From Yinghuangia sp035454725 (GTDB lineage: Bacteria; Actinomycetota; Actinomycetes; Streptomycetales; Streptomycetaceae), in NCBI RefSeq assembly GCF_051388935.1, contig NZ_JBPKBI010000001.1:682001-746000 (forward strand): a stretch of DNA of 64,000 bases. The letters are read 5' to 3'. Positions 1 through 8,431 of the stretch are shown one piece after another. The position numbers were made by a program, and so were the translations under genes. The stretch's first letter is position 1. Each line of letters opens with the position of its first letter. Below the pieces are notes generated by a model. It searched no databases. It was not told the DNA's origin and saw only the letters and a program-made list of their open reading frames with translations.

Positions 1-154
1 CCCGGCCCCGCCCCACGGCTCCCCTGCGGCCGTCCCCCACGTCGGCCGCTGAGCGCGTAAGTGCCCGCGCCCCGACCTTGAGCGTGTCCTGGCGCACACC
101 GCTGGGCATGGCCGAGCCCGGACACGGCGGTTCGACACCGCGTACCGGCCCTGA

Positions 155-730
155 TCAGGCCCCGTCCTCCGGCGCAGTCCCGCGCAGCAGAACCTCGACC
201 AGCACCTCGAAATCCATCGGCGGATCCGCGGGGAATTCCGCCTGCTCGGCGGCGAGCCAGCCGATGACGGCCGTGCCGAAGACGTACCAGCACTGCCGTG
301 CGCGGTCGGGGGAGTGGCCGCCGAGCCGGAACGCCTCGGTGACGGCCCGTTCGACGGGTCCGTGGCCGGCCTCGCGGTGGATGCCGGTGAGGATCCGCGC
401 CGCGAAGCCGGGCACCGCGCCGAATTCGCGGCGGATGCCGTGGGCGAGGTCGACGAGCCATTCCTGCCAGGTCTCGGCGGTCGGTGGCCGGTCCGGGACG
501 ATGCGGCGGCCCATCTCCATGCTGGCCAGATCCAGCAGTTCGTCGCGGTTGCGCACCCACCGGTAGAGCGCGGAGGGCGCCACGCCGAGTGTCCGGGCGA
601 CCCCCTGCATGGTCACGGTCTCGAAGTCCTGAAGCAGCACGGCGGCGACGATGCGGTCCCGGTCGAGCGTCGCCGGACGGCCCGGTTTCTGGGCGCGGGC
701 GTACGGACGGGGCGAGTCGGCCTGCGGCAT
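155..730 (-). CDS. TetR-family transcriptional repressor
   Basis: This 191-aa protein has a TetR-type N-terminal helix-turn-helix at about residues 20-65 (segments MQGVARTLGVAPSALYRWV and RNRDELLDLA) and a helical ligand-binding C-terminal half, matching the family length. It is transcribed away from the MFS exporter that starts at 907. Two palindromic operator-like sites sit in the shared intergenic region, so the likely job is repression of that exporter and of itself, released by an unknown small molecule. The ligand cannot be read from sequence. The family call is secure; the target is inferred from divergence and the palindromes. The first 154 bases of the window, downstream of this gene, show no gene. 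Confidence 0.9.
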   Translation of the reverse strand: MPQADSPRPYARAQKPGRPATLDRDRIVAAVLLQDFETVTMQGVARTLGVAPSALYRWVRNRDELLDLASMEMGRRIVPDRPPTAETWQEWLVDLAHGIRREFGAVPGFAARILTGIHREAGHGPVERAVTEAFRLGGHSPDRARQCWYVFGTAVIGWLAAEQAEFPADPPMDFEVLVEVLLRGTAPEDGA

Positions 731-792
731 GTCGGCAGCCTAGCGACCGCTCGCACGTTCTGTGAGGTCCGCCCGGGAGCCAGCGGCCCGAA

Positions 793-836
793 TTTGTGAA
801 AGTTATTCACAAACATTAGTGAATTCGCTTCACAAA
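793..836. promoter_or_regulatory. Tandem palindromic operators, TetR/MFS intergenic
   Basis: Two 21-bp inverted repeats lie 23 bp apart centre to centre. Site 1 (793-813) has perfect 8-bp arms, TTTGTGAA and TTCACAAA, around a 5-nt spacer. Site 2 (816-836) has TTAGTGAA and TTCACAAA with the same 5-nt spacer and one arm mismatch. The identical architecture and the position between divergent repressor and transporter genes make them probable TetR operators covering both promoters. Repressor binding is inferred. Confidence 0.75.
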
Positions 837-906
837 CTAGTGAGGGATACCTAAGCTCGACGTCGTCCACTGTGAGACCACCCGTCACGAAGGGGGCAGC
901 CGCCGC

Positions 907-2403
907 ATGCCCGCTCATCCCACGCCATCCGCCCGAGAGGCCGCGGACCAGAACCGGAAGACCCCCGAGGAGCACGCCACCGAGCCCCCGCCACCGCGTC
1001 CCGGCGTCCTGCTCGGCCTCGCGTGCCTGGTCGTGTTCGTCGTGATCCTCGACGCCACGATCGTGTCCGTCGCCCTGCCCGGCATCCGTGACGGGCTCGA
1101 CATGAGCGGTACGTCGCTGCCCTGGGTCGTCAACTCCTACACGCTGGCCTTCGCCGGCTTCCTGCTCCTCGGGGGACGCTGCTGCGACCTGTTCGGCCGC
1201 CGTCGCGCGTTCCTCGCGGGGCTGACGCTCTTCACCGTCGCGAGCGCGGCCTGCGGGGCGGCGACCGGAGCCGCGGCGCTGATCGTCGCCCGCGTCGCCC
1301 AAGGGCTCGGTGGGGCACTGCTGACCCCGACCACCCTCGCGGTGATCACCCATACCTATCCCGAAGGCCCGCGCCGCGCACGGGCGTTGGCGCTGTGGAG
1401 CGCGGTCGGCGCGATGGGTGCCTCCGCCGGGACGGTTCTCGGCGGTGTGTTGACCGAATGGCTCGACTGGCGCTGGGTGTTCCTGATCAACCTGCCCGTG
1501 GGCGTGCTCGCCTTCGCGGTCGCGGCCCGGCATCTGCGCGACCACCCGGCGGCGCGCTCGGCGGCGCGCCCCCGCCTCGACGTACCCGGCGCGGTGCTTG
1601 CCACCACGGGCCTGGCGGCGCTGCTGTACGGGCTCATGGAGTCGTCGGCCTACGGCTGGTCCGACACGCGCGTGTGGCTGCCCATAACCGGCGGCGCGTT
1701 GCTGCTCGCCGTATTCGCGCTGCACCAAGTCCGCTGGGCGGCACAGCCGTTGGTGCCTCTCGCGGTCGTGCGCGCGCGGTCGGTGGCGAGTGCGAACCTG
1801 GTGATGTTCCTGATGGGCCTCGGCTTCTTCGCCAGCCCGGTTCTGCTGTCGCTCTACCTGCAAGGCGCCCGCGACTGGTCGCCGTTGCGCGCGGGGATGG
1901 CGTTCCTGCCGATCAGCGTGGCGCTGATGGCGGGCGGGTTGGCCGCCGGGCGCCTGATCGGACTGTGGGGGCCGAAGATCGTTGCGGGTGGCGGCACCGC
2001 GCTCGCCGCGGTCGGCTTCGTGTGGCTCGCGCTTACTCTCGACGCGGACGCGGGCTACCTGGAGTCGATCGGCCTGCCCGGCATTGTGTTCGGGCTGGGC
2101 ATCGGGGCGTGCTTCACCCCGATCACCGTCGGCGCGACGTCGGGCGTCGCACCGGAACTCGCGGGTCTGGCCTCGGGTGTGATCAATACGACCCGGCAGG
2201 TCAGCGGTGCCGTGGGTCTCGCAATGCTGACCACGGTCACCGCGTCGGCGTCGTCCGCGTACGCCGACGACCACCCCGCCGCTTCGGCCGCCGCGTCGCT
2301 CGCTCACGGCAACGCCGTCGCCTTCGGTCTCGCGGCCGTCGCGGCGGTGCTGGCGTCGGCGGGCGCGTGGCTGCTGATGAAGTCGCCGGCGCGCGCGGAC
2401 TGA
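907..2403 (+). CDS. DHA2-type MFS drug/H+ antiporter (EmrB/QacA-like)
   Basis: This 498-aa integral membrane protein has a proline-rich cytoplasmic N-terminus of about 35 residues followed by regularly spaced hydrophobic segments consistent with the 14-helix DHA2 subfamily. Visible motifs are the TM1 acidic signature (VVILDATIVSVALP), a loop 2-3 motif A variant (GGRCCDLFGRRR) and the antiporter motif C region (GASAGTVLGG). It probably exports a toxic or signalling compound using the proton gradient. The ATG at 907 has a G-rich Shine-Dalgarno about 12 nt upstream. It pairs with the divergent TetR gene. Substrate is unknown. Confidence 0.9.
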   Translation: MPAHPTPSAREAADQNRKTPEEHATEPPPPRPGVLLGLACLVVFVVILDATIVSVALPGIRDGLDMSGTSLPWVVNSYTLAFAGFLLLGGRCCDLFGRRRAFLAGLTLFTVASAACGAATGAAALIVARVAQGLGGALLTPTTLAVITHTYPEGPRRARALALWSAVGAMGASAGTVLGGVLTEWLDWRWVFLINLPVGVLAFAVAARHLRDHPAARSAARPRLDVPGAVLATTGLAALLYGLMESSAYGWSDTRVWLPITGGALLLAVFALHQVRWAAQPLVPLAVVRARSVASANLVMFLMGLGFFASPVLLSLYLQGARDWSPLRAGMAFLPISVALMAGGLAAGRLIGLWGPKIVAGGGTALAAVGFVWLALTLDADAGYLESIGLPGIVFGLGIGACFTPITVGATSGVAPELAGLASGVINTTRQVSGAVGLAMLTTVTASASSAYADDHPAASAAASLAHGNAVAFGLAAVAAVLASAGAWLLMKSPARAD

Positions 2404-2414
2404 TCCCGAAGGCG

Positions 2415-2461
2415 GTGCCGGGGAGGAAGAAGTCCAGGCGGACGACGCCCCTCCCCGGCAC
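2415..2461. terminator. Bidirectional terminator hairpin between convergent genes
   Basis: The 12-bp arms GTGCCGGGGAGG (2415-2426) and CCTCCCCGGCAC (2450-2461) enclose a loop with a smaller GTCC/GGAC stem. It lies in the 60-bp gap between the stops of the MFS gene and the convergent epoxide hydrolase gene. There is no U-tract, as is common in actinobacteria. Confidence 0.7.
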
Positions 2462-2463
2462 GG

Positions 2464-3552
2464 CTATCGCACGGTCAGGAAGAACTTCCTGATGTCCTCC
2501 GCCAGGAGGTCCGGGACCTCCAGGCCGGGGAAGTGGCCGCCGCGGTCGAACTCCGACCAGTGCACGATGTCGAGGCCCTTCTCGGCGAACGCCCGGACCG
2601 GCTGCGTCATGTCGTCCGGGAAGACCGCCACCCCGACCGGGTGCGAACTCCTCCAGCGCGCGGGCCCGTTGCTCTGGCGGTGCAGCCATGCGGCCGAGCC
2701 GCCCGTGCCGGTGAGCCAGTACAGCATCACGTTGGTCAGCACGCGGTCGTCGCTGATCGTGAAATCCGGCCCGGCCCAGTCGGCCATCCGGTCGACCAGC
2801 CAGGCCAGCAGGCCGATCGGAGAGTCGGTGAGCGCGTACGCGAAGGCCTGCGGCCGGGTGCCGTTCAGGACCCGCGCGGCCGGCTGATTGGCCTGGTAGT
2901 GCTGCAGCTTGGCGATCCGGGCCTGGTCGGAGGGCGACAGTTCGGTCCGGTCGCCGGGCGGTGGCGGCGTCGGCAGGTAGTTGAGGTGGATCGCGGTGAC
3001 GTGCTCGGCGTCGTACTGCGCGAGTGCCCGCGATATGGCCGCCCCCCAGTCGCCGCCCTGCACTCCGTAGCGGTCGTGGCCGAGGCGGCGCATGAGCTCG
3101 GCCCAGGCGCGTGCGACCCGGTCGACGTCCCAGCCCCGCTCGCGGGGCGGCCCGGAGAAGCCCCAGCCGGGGATGGACGGGATGACCAGGTGGAAGTCCT
3201 GCGCCAACGGCTCGATCACGTCGAGGAATTCCACGACGGAGCCCGGCCATCCGTGCGTGAGGATCAGCGGCAGCGCGTCCGGCCGACGGGAGCGCACGTG
3301 CAGGAAGTGCACGCGCTGGCCGTCGATCTCGGTGGTGAACTGCGGGTGGCTGTTGAGCTCGGCCTCGTGCTTGCGCCAGTCGTACCCGCGTCGCCAGTAC
3401 TCGGCGAGCTGCCGCACGCGGGCGACAGGTATGCCGAAGTCCCAGTCGTCGCCGGGGGATTCGTGCGGCCAACGGGCGCGGTCGAGGCGTGCGTGCAGAT
3501 CGTCGAGGTGGGCCTGCGGGATGTCGATGCGGAAGTGCTTGATCGAGGTCAT
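2464..3552 (-). CDS. Epoxide hydrolase (alpha/beta hydrolase with EHN domain)
   Basis: The 362-aa protein has an N-terminal EHN-type lid region (about residues 5-90; it includes YWRRGYDWRKHEAELN and QFTTEIDGQRVHFLHV), as in microsomal-type epoxide hydrolases. The alpha/beta hydrolase core follows. HGWPGS at 100-105 supplies the oxyanion-hole region, Asp168 in GGDWGA is the predicted nucleophile, and the His of RGGHFPG near the C-terminus completes the charge relay. The predicted reaction is hydration of an epoxide to a vicinal diol through an alkyl-enzyme ester. Substrate is unknown. It has its own promoter with an unusual direct repeat next to the start codon, suggesting dedicated regulation. 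Confidence 0.9.
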   Translation of the reverse strand: MTSIKHFRIDIPQAHLDDLHARLDRARWPHESPGDDWDFGIPVARVRQLAEYWRRGYDWRKHEAELNSHPQFTTEIDGQRVHFLHVRSRRPDALPLILTHGWPGSVVEFLDVIEPLAQDFHLVIPSIPGWGFSGPPRERGWDVDRVARAWAELMRRLGHDRYGVQGGDWGAAISRALAQYDAEHVTAIHLNYLPTPPPPGDRTELSPSDQARIAKLQHYQANQPAARVLNGTRPQAFAYALTDSPIGLLAWLVDRMADWAGPDFTISDDRVLTNVMLYWLTGTGGSAAWLHRQSNGPARWRSSHPVGVAVFPDDMTQPVRAFAEKGLDIVHWSEFDRGGHFPGLEVPDLLAEDIRKFFLTVR

Positions 3553-3563
3553 GGCAGATAATG

Positions 3564-3593
3564 TACATGGCTATTAAATACATGGCTACTAAA
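3564..3593. promoter_or_regulatory. Direct-repeat operator at the epoxide hydrolase promoter
   Basis: A 15-bp unit, TACATGGCTATTAAA, is followed directly by TACATGGCTACTAAA with one mismatch. The pair ends 11 bp upstream of the epoxide hydrolase start codon (minus strand) in an AT-rich island unlike the surrounding DNA. Read on the minus strand it offers a TACATT -10-like hexamer next to the gene. A regulator binding direct repeats is plausible, but no cognate regulator is adjacent. Confidence 0.55.
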
Positions 3594-3721
3594 TTTCGCG
3601 ACCGATGTGCGCCTCGCTGACCGACCCCGTCAGCGCACGGTGCGCGGACGGTCAGCGCCCGCCGCGAACCTCGTCTCGACAGCGCACCCCGTCATCACCG
3701 CAGCACCGCGAGGAGCACGGC

Positions 3722-4513
3722 ATGGACCACACGACGAGTACCCCGACCACCGGCACCGGCGAGGCGCTCCGCCTGGAAGGCGTCGGCAAGGTGTACGGCA
3801 CCGACGAAAACCGCGTCGTCGCCCTCGACGACGTGTCGCTGAGCCTGCCGTCCGGCACCTTCACCGCCGTCATGGGCCCGTCCGGCTCCGGCAAGAGCAC
3901 GCTGCTGCACTGCGCGGCCGGCCTCGACCAGCCGACCACCGGCCGCGTCCACGTCGCCGGCGCACTGATGTCCGGCACCGACGAGACCGCGCTCACCAAG
4001 TTCCGCCGCGAGCGCATCGGCTTCGTCTTCCAGCAGTTCAACCTGCTGCCCATGCTGACGGTGTTGCAGAACGCCACGCTGCCGCAGCGCCTCGCCGGCC
4101 GGAAGCCCGACGAGGCCCACGCCGCCGCGGTCCTCGCGCGCGTCGGGCTCGGCGACCGCCTCGGCCACCTGCCCTCCGAGCTGTCCGGCGGCCAGCAGCA
4201 GCGCGTCGCCATCGCACGGGCCCTGGTCGCCGAACCGAACATCGTCTTCGGCGACGAGCCGACCGGCGCGCTCGACACGCGCAGTGCCCGCGACGTGCTG
4301 ACCCTGCTCGCCGAGTCCGTGCGTGCTTACGGCCAGACCGTCGTGATGGTCACCCACGACCCGGTGGCCGCGTCGTACGCGGACTCGGTGCTGTTCCTCG
4401 CGGACGGGCGCATCGTCGGCGAACTCGTGGCACCCACTGCCGAATCGGTCGCCGAACGCATGGCGCACTTGGGCGACATGGTCGCGCGCCGCCGAGCGGC
4501 GACCGCGGTCTGA
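3722..4513 (+). CDS. ABC transporter ATP-binding protein (MacB/LolD type)
   Basis: The 263-aa ATPase has all nucleotide-binding motifs: Walker A GPSGSGKST (about 52-60), Q-loop FVFQQFNLLP, signature LSGGQQQR, Walker B IVFGDEPTGALD and switch His in VMVTHDP. The MacB/LolD-type pattern and the neighbouring FtsX-like permease indicate a mechanotransmission-type ABC complex rather than a classical importer. The ATG at 3722 is preferred over the in-frame ATG at 3605, because a GAGGAG Shine-Dalgarno precedes it and homologues begin near here. The permease starts 58 bp downstream, so the two are probably one operon. Confidence 0.92.
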   Translation: MDHTTSTPTTGTGEALRLEGVGKVYGTDENRVVALDDVSLSLPSGTFTAVMGPSGSGKSTLLHCAAGLDQPTTGRVHVAGALMSGTDETALTKFRRERIGFVFQQFNLLPMLTVLQNATLPQRLAGRKPDEAHAAAVLARVGLGDRLGHLPSELSGGQQQRVAIARALVAEPNIVFGDEPTGALDTRSARDVLTLLAESVRAYGQTVVMVTHDPVAASYADSVLFLADGRIVGELVAPTAESVAERMAHLGDMVARRRAATAV

Positions 4514-4571
4514 CCCACGCCCGGACCCCCGAACCAGACCCACACACAACACAACCCGAAGGAGTACCGGC

Positions 4572-5924
4572 GTGTTCGCTCTGGCCCTCCGCTCACTGCG
4601 GCACCGCATCGGCGGATTCGCCGCGAGCTTCCTCGCGATGTTCCTCGGCGCGACGATCCTCATGGCGTTCGCCTCCATGCTCGACACCGCCGGCGGCGAG
4701 GGGGTCGACTCCACGAGCAAGGAAACCCTCACCACCATGGGCGCGGTCGTCGGGTTCTGGGGCCTGCTCCTGGTCGTGTTCGCGGTGTCCTCGACGCTGA
4801 CGCTCTCGGTCCGCCGCCGCTCCGCCGAGATCGCCCTGCTGCGCAACATCGGGGCGACCCCCGCCCAGGTCCGGCGCCTGATCGTCGGCGAGACCGCGGT
4901 GCTCGCGGTTGTCGCCGCGGCCGTGGCGATCGCCCCCGCCATGGCGGCGGGCCGACTGCTGCTGGAACTGCTCGGCTCGACCGACCAGGTCGCCTCCGAC
5001 GTGTCGTACGCCTTCGGCCCGATCGCGCTCGGCATGGGCATGACGATCACCTTCGCCGCCGCCACCCTCGCGGCCCTGCTCACCGCGCGGCGCGCTGCCC
5101 GCATGAGTGCCACCGATGCGCTCACCGCAGCCGCACAAGACGACGGCCGGATCAGCCGCAAGCGCGTCGCCGTCGGTGTGGTGTTCCTGCTCCTCGCCGC
5201 GAACCTGGCGGCCGTCACCGCGACGGTCATGAAGGGCGAGGGCTCGGACGCCATGCAGACCGCGGGACAGACGTCCATCTGGGCCGGCATCGGCTTCGCC
5301 GTCCTCGCGCCCGCACTGATCCGCACGGTCGCCGCGCTCGTCGCCGGCCCGCTGGAACGCCGCGGCCCGGCCGGCTACCTCACCGCCCAGAACCTGCGCC
5401 GGCACACCGGCCGCCTCGCCGCGGTGATCATGCCCGTGGTGCTGTTCACCGCGATCGGCACCGGCACGCTGGTCATGCAGGCCGTCGAGAACGACGCCAT
5501 GGCGGCGTCGGGGCTGGTCAAGACCAACGAGCAGAAGAACATCGAGACGCTCAACTTCGTCGTCATCGGGATGATCGTGGCGTTCGCGGCGATCATGCTC
5601 GTCAACACCCTCGTGGCGGCGACCGCGAGCCGCCGCCGCGAGTTCGCGCAGACCCGGCTCGCCGGGGCGACACCCCGTCAGATCCTTGATGTGGTCCTGT
5701 TGGAGGGCGTTGTCCTCACCGTGACGGGCGTCGTCTTCGGCACGCTGGCCTCGCTGTTCACGATCCTGCCCTACAGCTACGCCCGCACCGGCGACGTGCT
5801 GCCGGGCACCGGTGCCGGGATCCACCTCGGCATCGTCGCGGTCGCGGCGGTGCTGACCGTCGCGACGGGGTACGCCGCGGCCCGGCAGGCCATGCGGACG
5901 CCCGCGATCACCGCCGTCGCGTGA
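4572..5924 (+). CDS. FtsX-like ABC transporter permease
   Basis: This 450-aa membrane protein has a GTG start preceded by GGAG. An N-terminal TM segment is followed by two FtsX-like halves. The first contains the conserved RRRSAEIALLRNIGATPAQVRRL stretch (about residues 75-98) and three TM helices; the second contains SRRREFAQTRLAGATPRQIL (about 355-375) and a final TM cluster. It is short for a two-FtsX permease and probably works as a homodimer with the ATPase encoded just upstream. Substrate is unknown; peptide, lipoprotein or drug efflux are the usual roles. The 3' end is repeated beyond a single N at 5955, an assembly artefact that does not alter the reading frame. Confidence 0.88.
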   Translation: MFALALRSLRHRIGGFAASFLAMFLGATILMAFASMLDTAGGEGVDSTSKETLTTMGAVVGFWGLLLVVFAVSSTLTLSVRRRSAEIALLRNIGATPAQVRRLIVGETAVLAVVAAAVAIAPAMAAGRLLLELLGSTDQVASDVSYAFGPIALGMGMTITFAAATLAALLTARRAARMSATDALTAAAQDDGRISRKRVAVGVVFLLLAANLAAVTATVMKGEGSDAMQTAGQTSIWAGIGFAVLAPALIRTVAALVAGPLERRGPAGYLTAQNLRRHTGRLAAVIMPVVLFTAIGTGTLVMQAVENDAMAASGLVKTNEQKNIETLNFVVIGMIVAFAAIMLVNTLVAATASRRREFAQTRLAGATPRQILDVVLLEGVVLTVTGVVFGTLASLFTILPYSYARTGDVLPGTGAGIHLGIVAVAAVLTVATGYAAARQAMRTPAITAVA

Positions 5925-6081
5925 CCCGGCAGTCGGCCGCCCCCCGCCCGGTTCNGCATCGTCGCGGTCGCGGCGGTGCTGACCGTCGCGACGGGGTACG
6001 CCGCGGCCCGGCAGGCCATGCGGACGCCCGCGATCACCGCCGTCGCGTGACCCGAAATTCGGCCGCCCCCCCACCCGGTTC
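5830..6081. repeat. 126-bp duplicated contig end around N at 5955 (assembly artefact)
   Basis: Sequence from 5830 to about 5954 is repeated from 5956 onward with only a few differences at the extreme end. A single N at 5955 separates the copies. This is the pattern of two overlapping contigs joined without trimming. The copies contain the last codons of the permease gene and the start of a strong GC hairpin (6061-6099), which probably caused the break. Confidence 0.85.
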
Positions 6082-6099
6082 GCCGGGCGGGGGGCGGCC
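6061..6099. terminator. Strong GC terminator hairpin after the ABC operon
   Basis: An 11-bp outer stem (GGCCGCCCCCC at 6061-6071 with GGGGGGCGGCC at 6089-6099) and an inner CCCGG/CCGGG stem are capped by a TTCG tetraloop. It is placed to end transcription of the ABC transporter pair before acylphosphatase. Confidence 0.75.
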
Positions 6100-6155
6100 C
6101 GTCGAACCGGGCATGATCGGCGTGGTCCCGTACGCAACGAGAAAGCAGGCAGGAC

Positions 6156-6449
6156 ATGCACGACCAAGGCGGCACCCGCGAGCAACGCATCCGCGTGCTG
6201 GTCTCCGGCCGCGTCCAAGGGGTTTTCTACCGCGCCACCTGCGAGCGCGAGGCGCGCGCCGCCGGTGTCTCCGGCTGGGTGCGCAACTGCCCCGACGGCC
6301 GCGTCGAGGCGGTGTTCGAGGGCGACCCGGACGCGGTCGAGCGCATGGCGGCGTGGGTCCGCAGGGGACCGCGGAAGGCCCGGGTCGACGACGTCGAGCT
6401 GTACGACGAGCCGGTGCAAGGTCTGCGGGACTTCGTCGTACGCGACTGA
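6156..6449 (+). CDS. acyP: Acylphosphatase
   Basis: The 97-aa single-domain enzyme hydrolyses carboxyl-phosphate bonds of acylphosphates in the cytoplasm. The signature VSGRVQGVFYR gives the phosphate-binding loop and catalytic Arg26; GWVRNCPDG supplies catalytic Asn44. Length matches the family's usual 90-100 residues. AGGCAGGA lies a few bases before the ATG. It stands alone between a terminator and an AraC-type regulator gene, with no operon partner that would specify its substrate. Confidence 0.93.
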   Translation: MHDQGGTREQRIRVLVSGRVQGVFYRATCEREARAAGVSGWVRNCPDGRVEAVFEGDPDAVERMAAWVRRGPRKARVDDVELYDEPVQGLRDFVVRD

Positions 6450-6498
6450 CAGGCAGATTTCTGCCCCAAAGCATAAGCAGCCGTCTAGACTCACCCGC

Positions 6499-7440
6499 AT
6501 GGACGCACTCGCGGGACTCCTCGACGGCCCTCGCGCCCAAGGCGCGTTCCTGCTCCGCTCGCTCCTCGACCCGCCGTGGTCGATGCGGATCCAGGACGAG
6601 GCGCCGCTCACGCTGGTCTCGATGGTCCGCGGCGACGCGTGGATCGTTCCGGACGGCGGCGACCCGGTGCGCCTCGCCGTCGGCGACGTCGCCATCGTGC
6701 GCGGCCCGGACCCGTACCTCGTCGCCGACGACCCCGCGACACCGCCGCAGATCATCATCCACCCCGGCCAGGTGTGCACCACTCCCGAAGGTGTCGAGGT
6801 GGCCGGGCTGATGAGCTTGGGGGTGCGGTCGTTCGGCAACTCCGCCGACGGCCGCACGATCCTGCTCACCGGCACGTACACCATGGAAGGCGAGATCAGC
6901 CGGCGCCTGCTCGACGCCCTTCCCGCTCTCGTCCTGGTCCGTGAGAGCGAGTGGGACTGCCCGATCATCCCGCTGCTCGCCGACGAGATCGTCAAGGACG
7001 AGCCGGGGCAGGAGGCGGTCCTCGACCGGCTGCTCGACCTGCTGCTGATCGCCGTCCTTCGCGCGTGGTTCGCCCGTCCCGAAGCCGAGGCGCCCGCCTG
7101 GTTCCGTGCCAACAGCGACCCCGTCGTCGGCCGCGCGCTGCGCATGCTGCACAACAACCCCGCCCATCCGTGGACCGTCGCGAACCTCGCCGGTGCGGTC
7201 GGCGTCTCCCGCGCGGCCCTGGCGCGCCGCTTCGCGGACCTCCTCGGCGAACCGCCCATGACCTACCTCACAAGCTGGCGCCTCGCGCTCGCCGCCGACC
7301 TGCTGCGCGAACCCGACGCGACGATCGGGGCGGTGGCCGTGCAGGTCGGCTACGGAAGCCCGTTCGCCCTCAGCACGGCGTTCAAACGGGTGCGCGGCAT
7401 GAGCCCCAAGGAGTTCCGCGCGCAGGCCGTGCGGGCCTGA
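6499..7440 (+). CDS. AraC-family regulator with N-terminal cupin domain
   Basis: The 313-aa protein has an N-terminal cupin-like sensor (about residues 1-190; the DAWIVPDGGDPVRLAVGDVA strand pattern is typical of AraC cupin_6 proteins). A C-terminal AraC/XylS DNA-binding domain (about 210-310) carries two helix-turn-helix units: WTVANLAGAVGVSRAALARRF, then IGAVAVQVGYGSPFALSTAFKR with the family ending GMSPKEFR. Start ATG 6499 is chosen over an upstream in-frame ATG inside acyP because homologues begin near MDALAGLL. The neighbouring arylamine N-acetyltransferase gene, 76 bp downstream, is a possible target, by proximity only. Confidence 0.88.
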   Translation: MDALAGLLDGPRAQGAFLLRSLLDPPWSMRIQDEAPLTLVSMVRGDAWIVPDGGDPVRLAVGDVAIVRGPDPYLVADDPATPPQIIIHPGQVCTTPEGVEVAGLMSLGVRSFGNSADGRTILLTGTYTMEGEISRRLLDALPALVLVRESEWDCPIIPLLADEIVKDEPGQEAVLDRLLDLLLIAVLRAWFARPEAEAPAWFRANSDPVVGRALRMLHNNPAHPWTVANLAGAVGVSRAALARRFADLLGEPPMTYLTSWRLALAADLLREPDATIGAVAVQVGYGSPFALSTAFKRVRGMSPKEFRAQAVRA

Positions 7441-7516
7441 CGGGCGGGGCCGGCCGCGCGTGAACAGCAGCCGAATTCCGGAACCCCCGTCGCAGCGTTC
7501 GCATACAGTCCGGATC

Positions 7517-8365
7517 ATGAGAAGCATCGACGTGCGCGGTTACCTCGTCCGTCTCGGACTCGCCGGCATATCGGGCCCGCCGTCCACCGAGCTGCTGTTC
7601 GCGCTGCACCGCGCGCACGTGGAACGGGTCTCGTACGAAGCACTCCACGCGCAACTCGGCGACCCGGCGAGCATCGACCCGGCCGCGTCGATCGCGCGCA
7701 TCACCGCGGGCCGGGGCGGCTACTGCTACCACCTCAACGGCGCCTTCGCGGTGCTCCTGGAGCACTTCGGCTTCCCGGTCGTCCGCCACCGCGCGGGCGT
7801 GCAGCCGCGCTTCGAGGACCCGCCCGGCGTGCTCGGCAACCACATGGCCCTCACCGTCCACTGCGAGGGCCGGGACTGGCTCGTCGACGTCGGCCTCGGC
7901 GACGGTTTCCACGAACCCCTGCCGCTGCGCCCCGGCGTCTACGACCAAGGCCCGTTTTCGTACGCCCTCGTTCGCTCCGACGTGGTGCCGAACGGCTGGC
8001 GCTTCACCCACGACCGCCGGGGCGCGTTCCCGCGCATGGACTTCGCACGCGAGCCGGTCACGATCGATGTCTTCGCCGAGAAGCACGCCTGGCTGTCGAC
8101 GTCGCCCGAATCATCTTTCGTACGCACCTGCGTCGCCCTGCGCCGCGACGTCAAGGGTGTCGACAACCTCACCGGGTGCGTGCTGAGGCGCGTCGACGCG
8201 GCAGGCGAGACGGTCACGCAACTCCTCACCGAATCCGACTGGTTCGCCGCGCTCGCCGACGTCTTCAGGCTCACCCTCACCGATCTCGCCCCCGACGAGC
8301 GCCGCACACTGTGGACAAGAGTGCACGCCGCCCACGTGCGCCGCGAAACGGCACCCGCCACATGA
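7517..8365 (+). CDS. nat: Arylamine N-acetyltransferase
   Basis: The 282-aa enzyme transfers an acetyl group from acetyl-CoA to arylamines, hydrazines or related amines. The full Cys-His-Asp triad is visible: Cys70 in RGGYCYHLNGAF, His109 in NHMALTV and Asp124 in VDVGLGDGF, at the usual spacing. Length fits the family. ATG 7517 is chosen over 7460 because the protein then begins with the usual short N-terminal helix; a TACAGT -10-like hexamer just upstream suggests a very short or absent leader. In actinomycetes NAT homologues can also act as amide synthases in ansamycin pathways, but no polyketide genes are present here, so a detoxification role is more likely. Confidence 0.9.
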   Translation: MRSIDVRGYLVRLGLAGISGPPSTELLFALHRAHVERVSYEALHAQLGDPASIDPAASIARITAGRGGYCYHLNGAFAVLLEHFGFPVVRHRAGVQPRFEDPPGVLGNHMALTVHCEGRDWLVDVGLGDGFHEPLPLRPGVYDQGPFSYALVRSDVVPNGWRFTHDRRGAFPRMDFAREPVTIDVFAEKHAWLSTSPESSFVRTCVALRRDVKGVDNLTGCVLRRVDAAGETVTQLLTESDWFAALADVFRLTLTDLAPDERRTLWTRVHAAHVRRETAPAT

Positions 8366-8431
8366 TCAGTAAACCGGCGGCGAGGTCCTAAGGTCGGACG
8401 GTCAGCGCGCGGAACGGTGTGAGGCGGTTGC

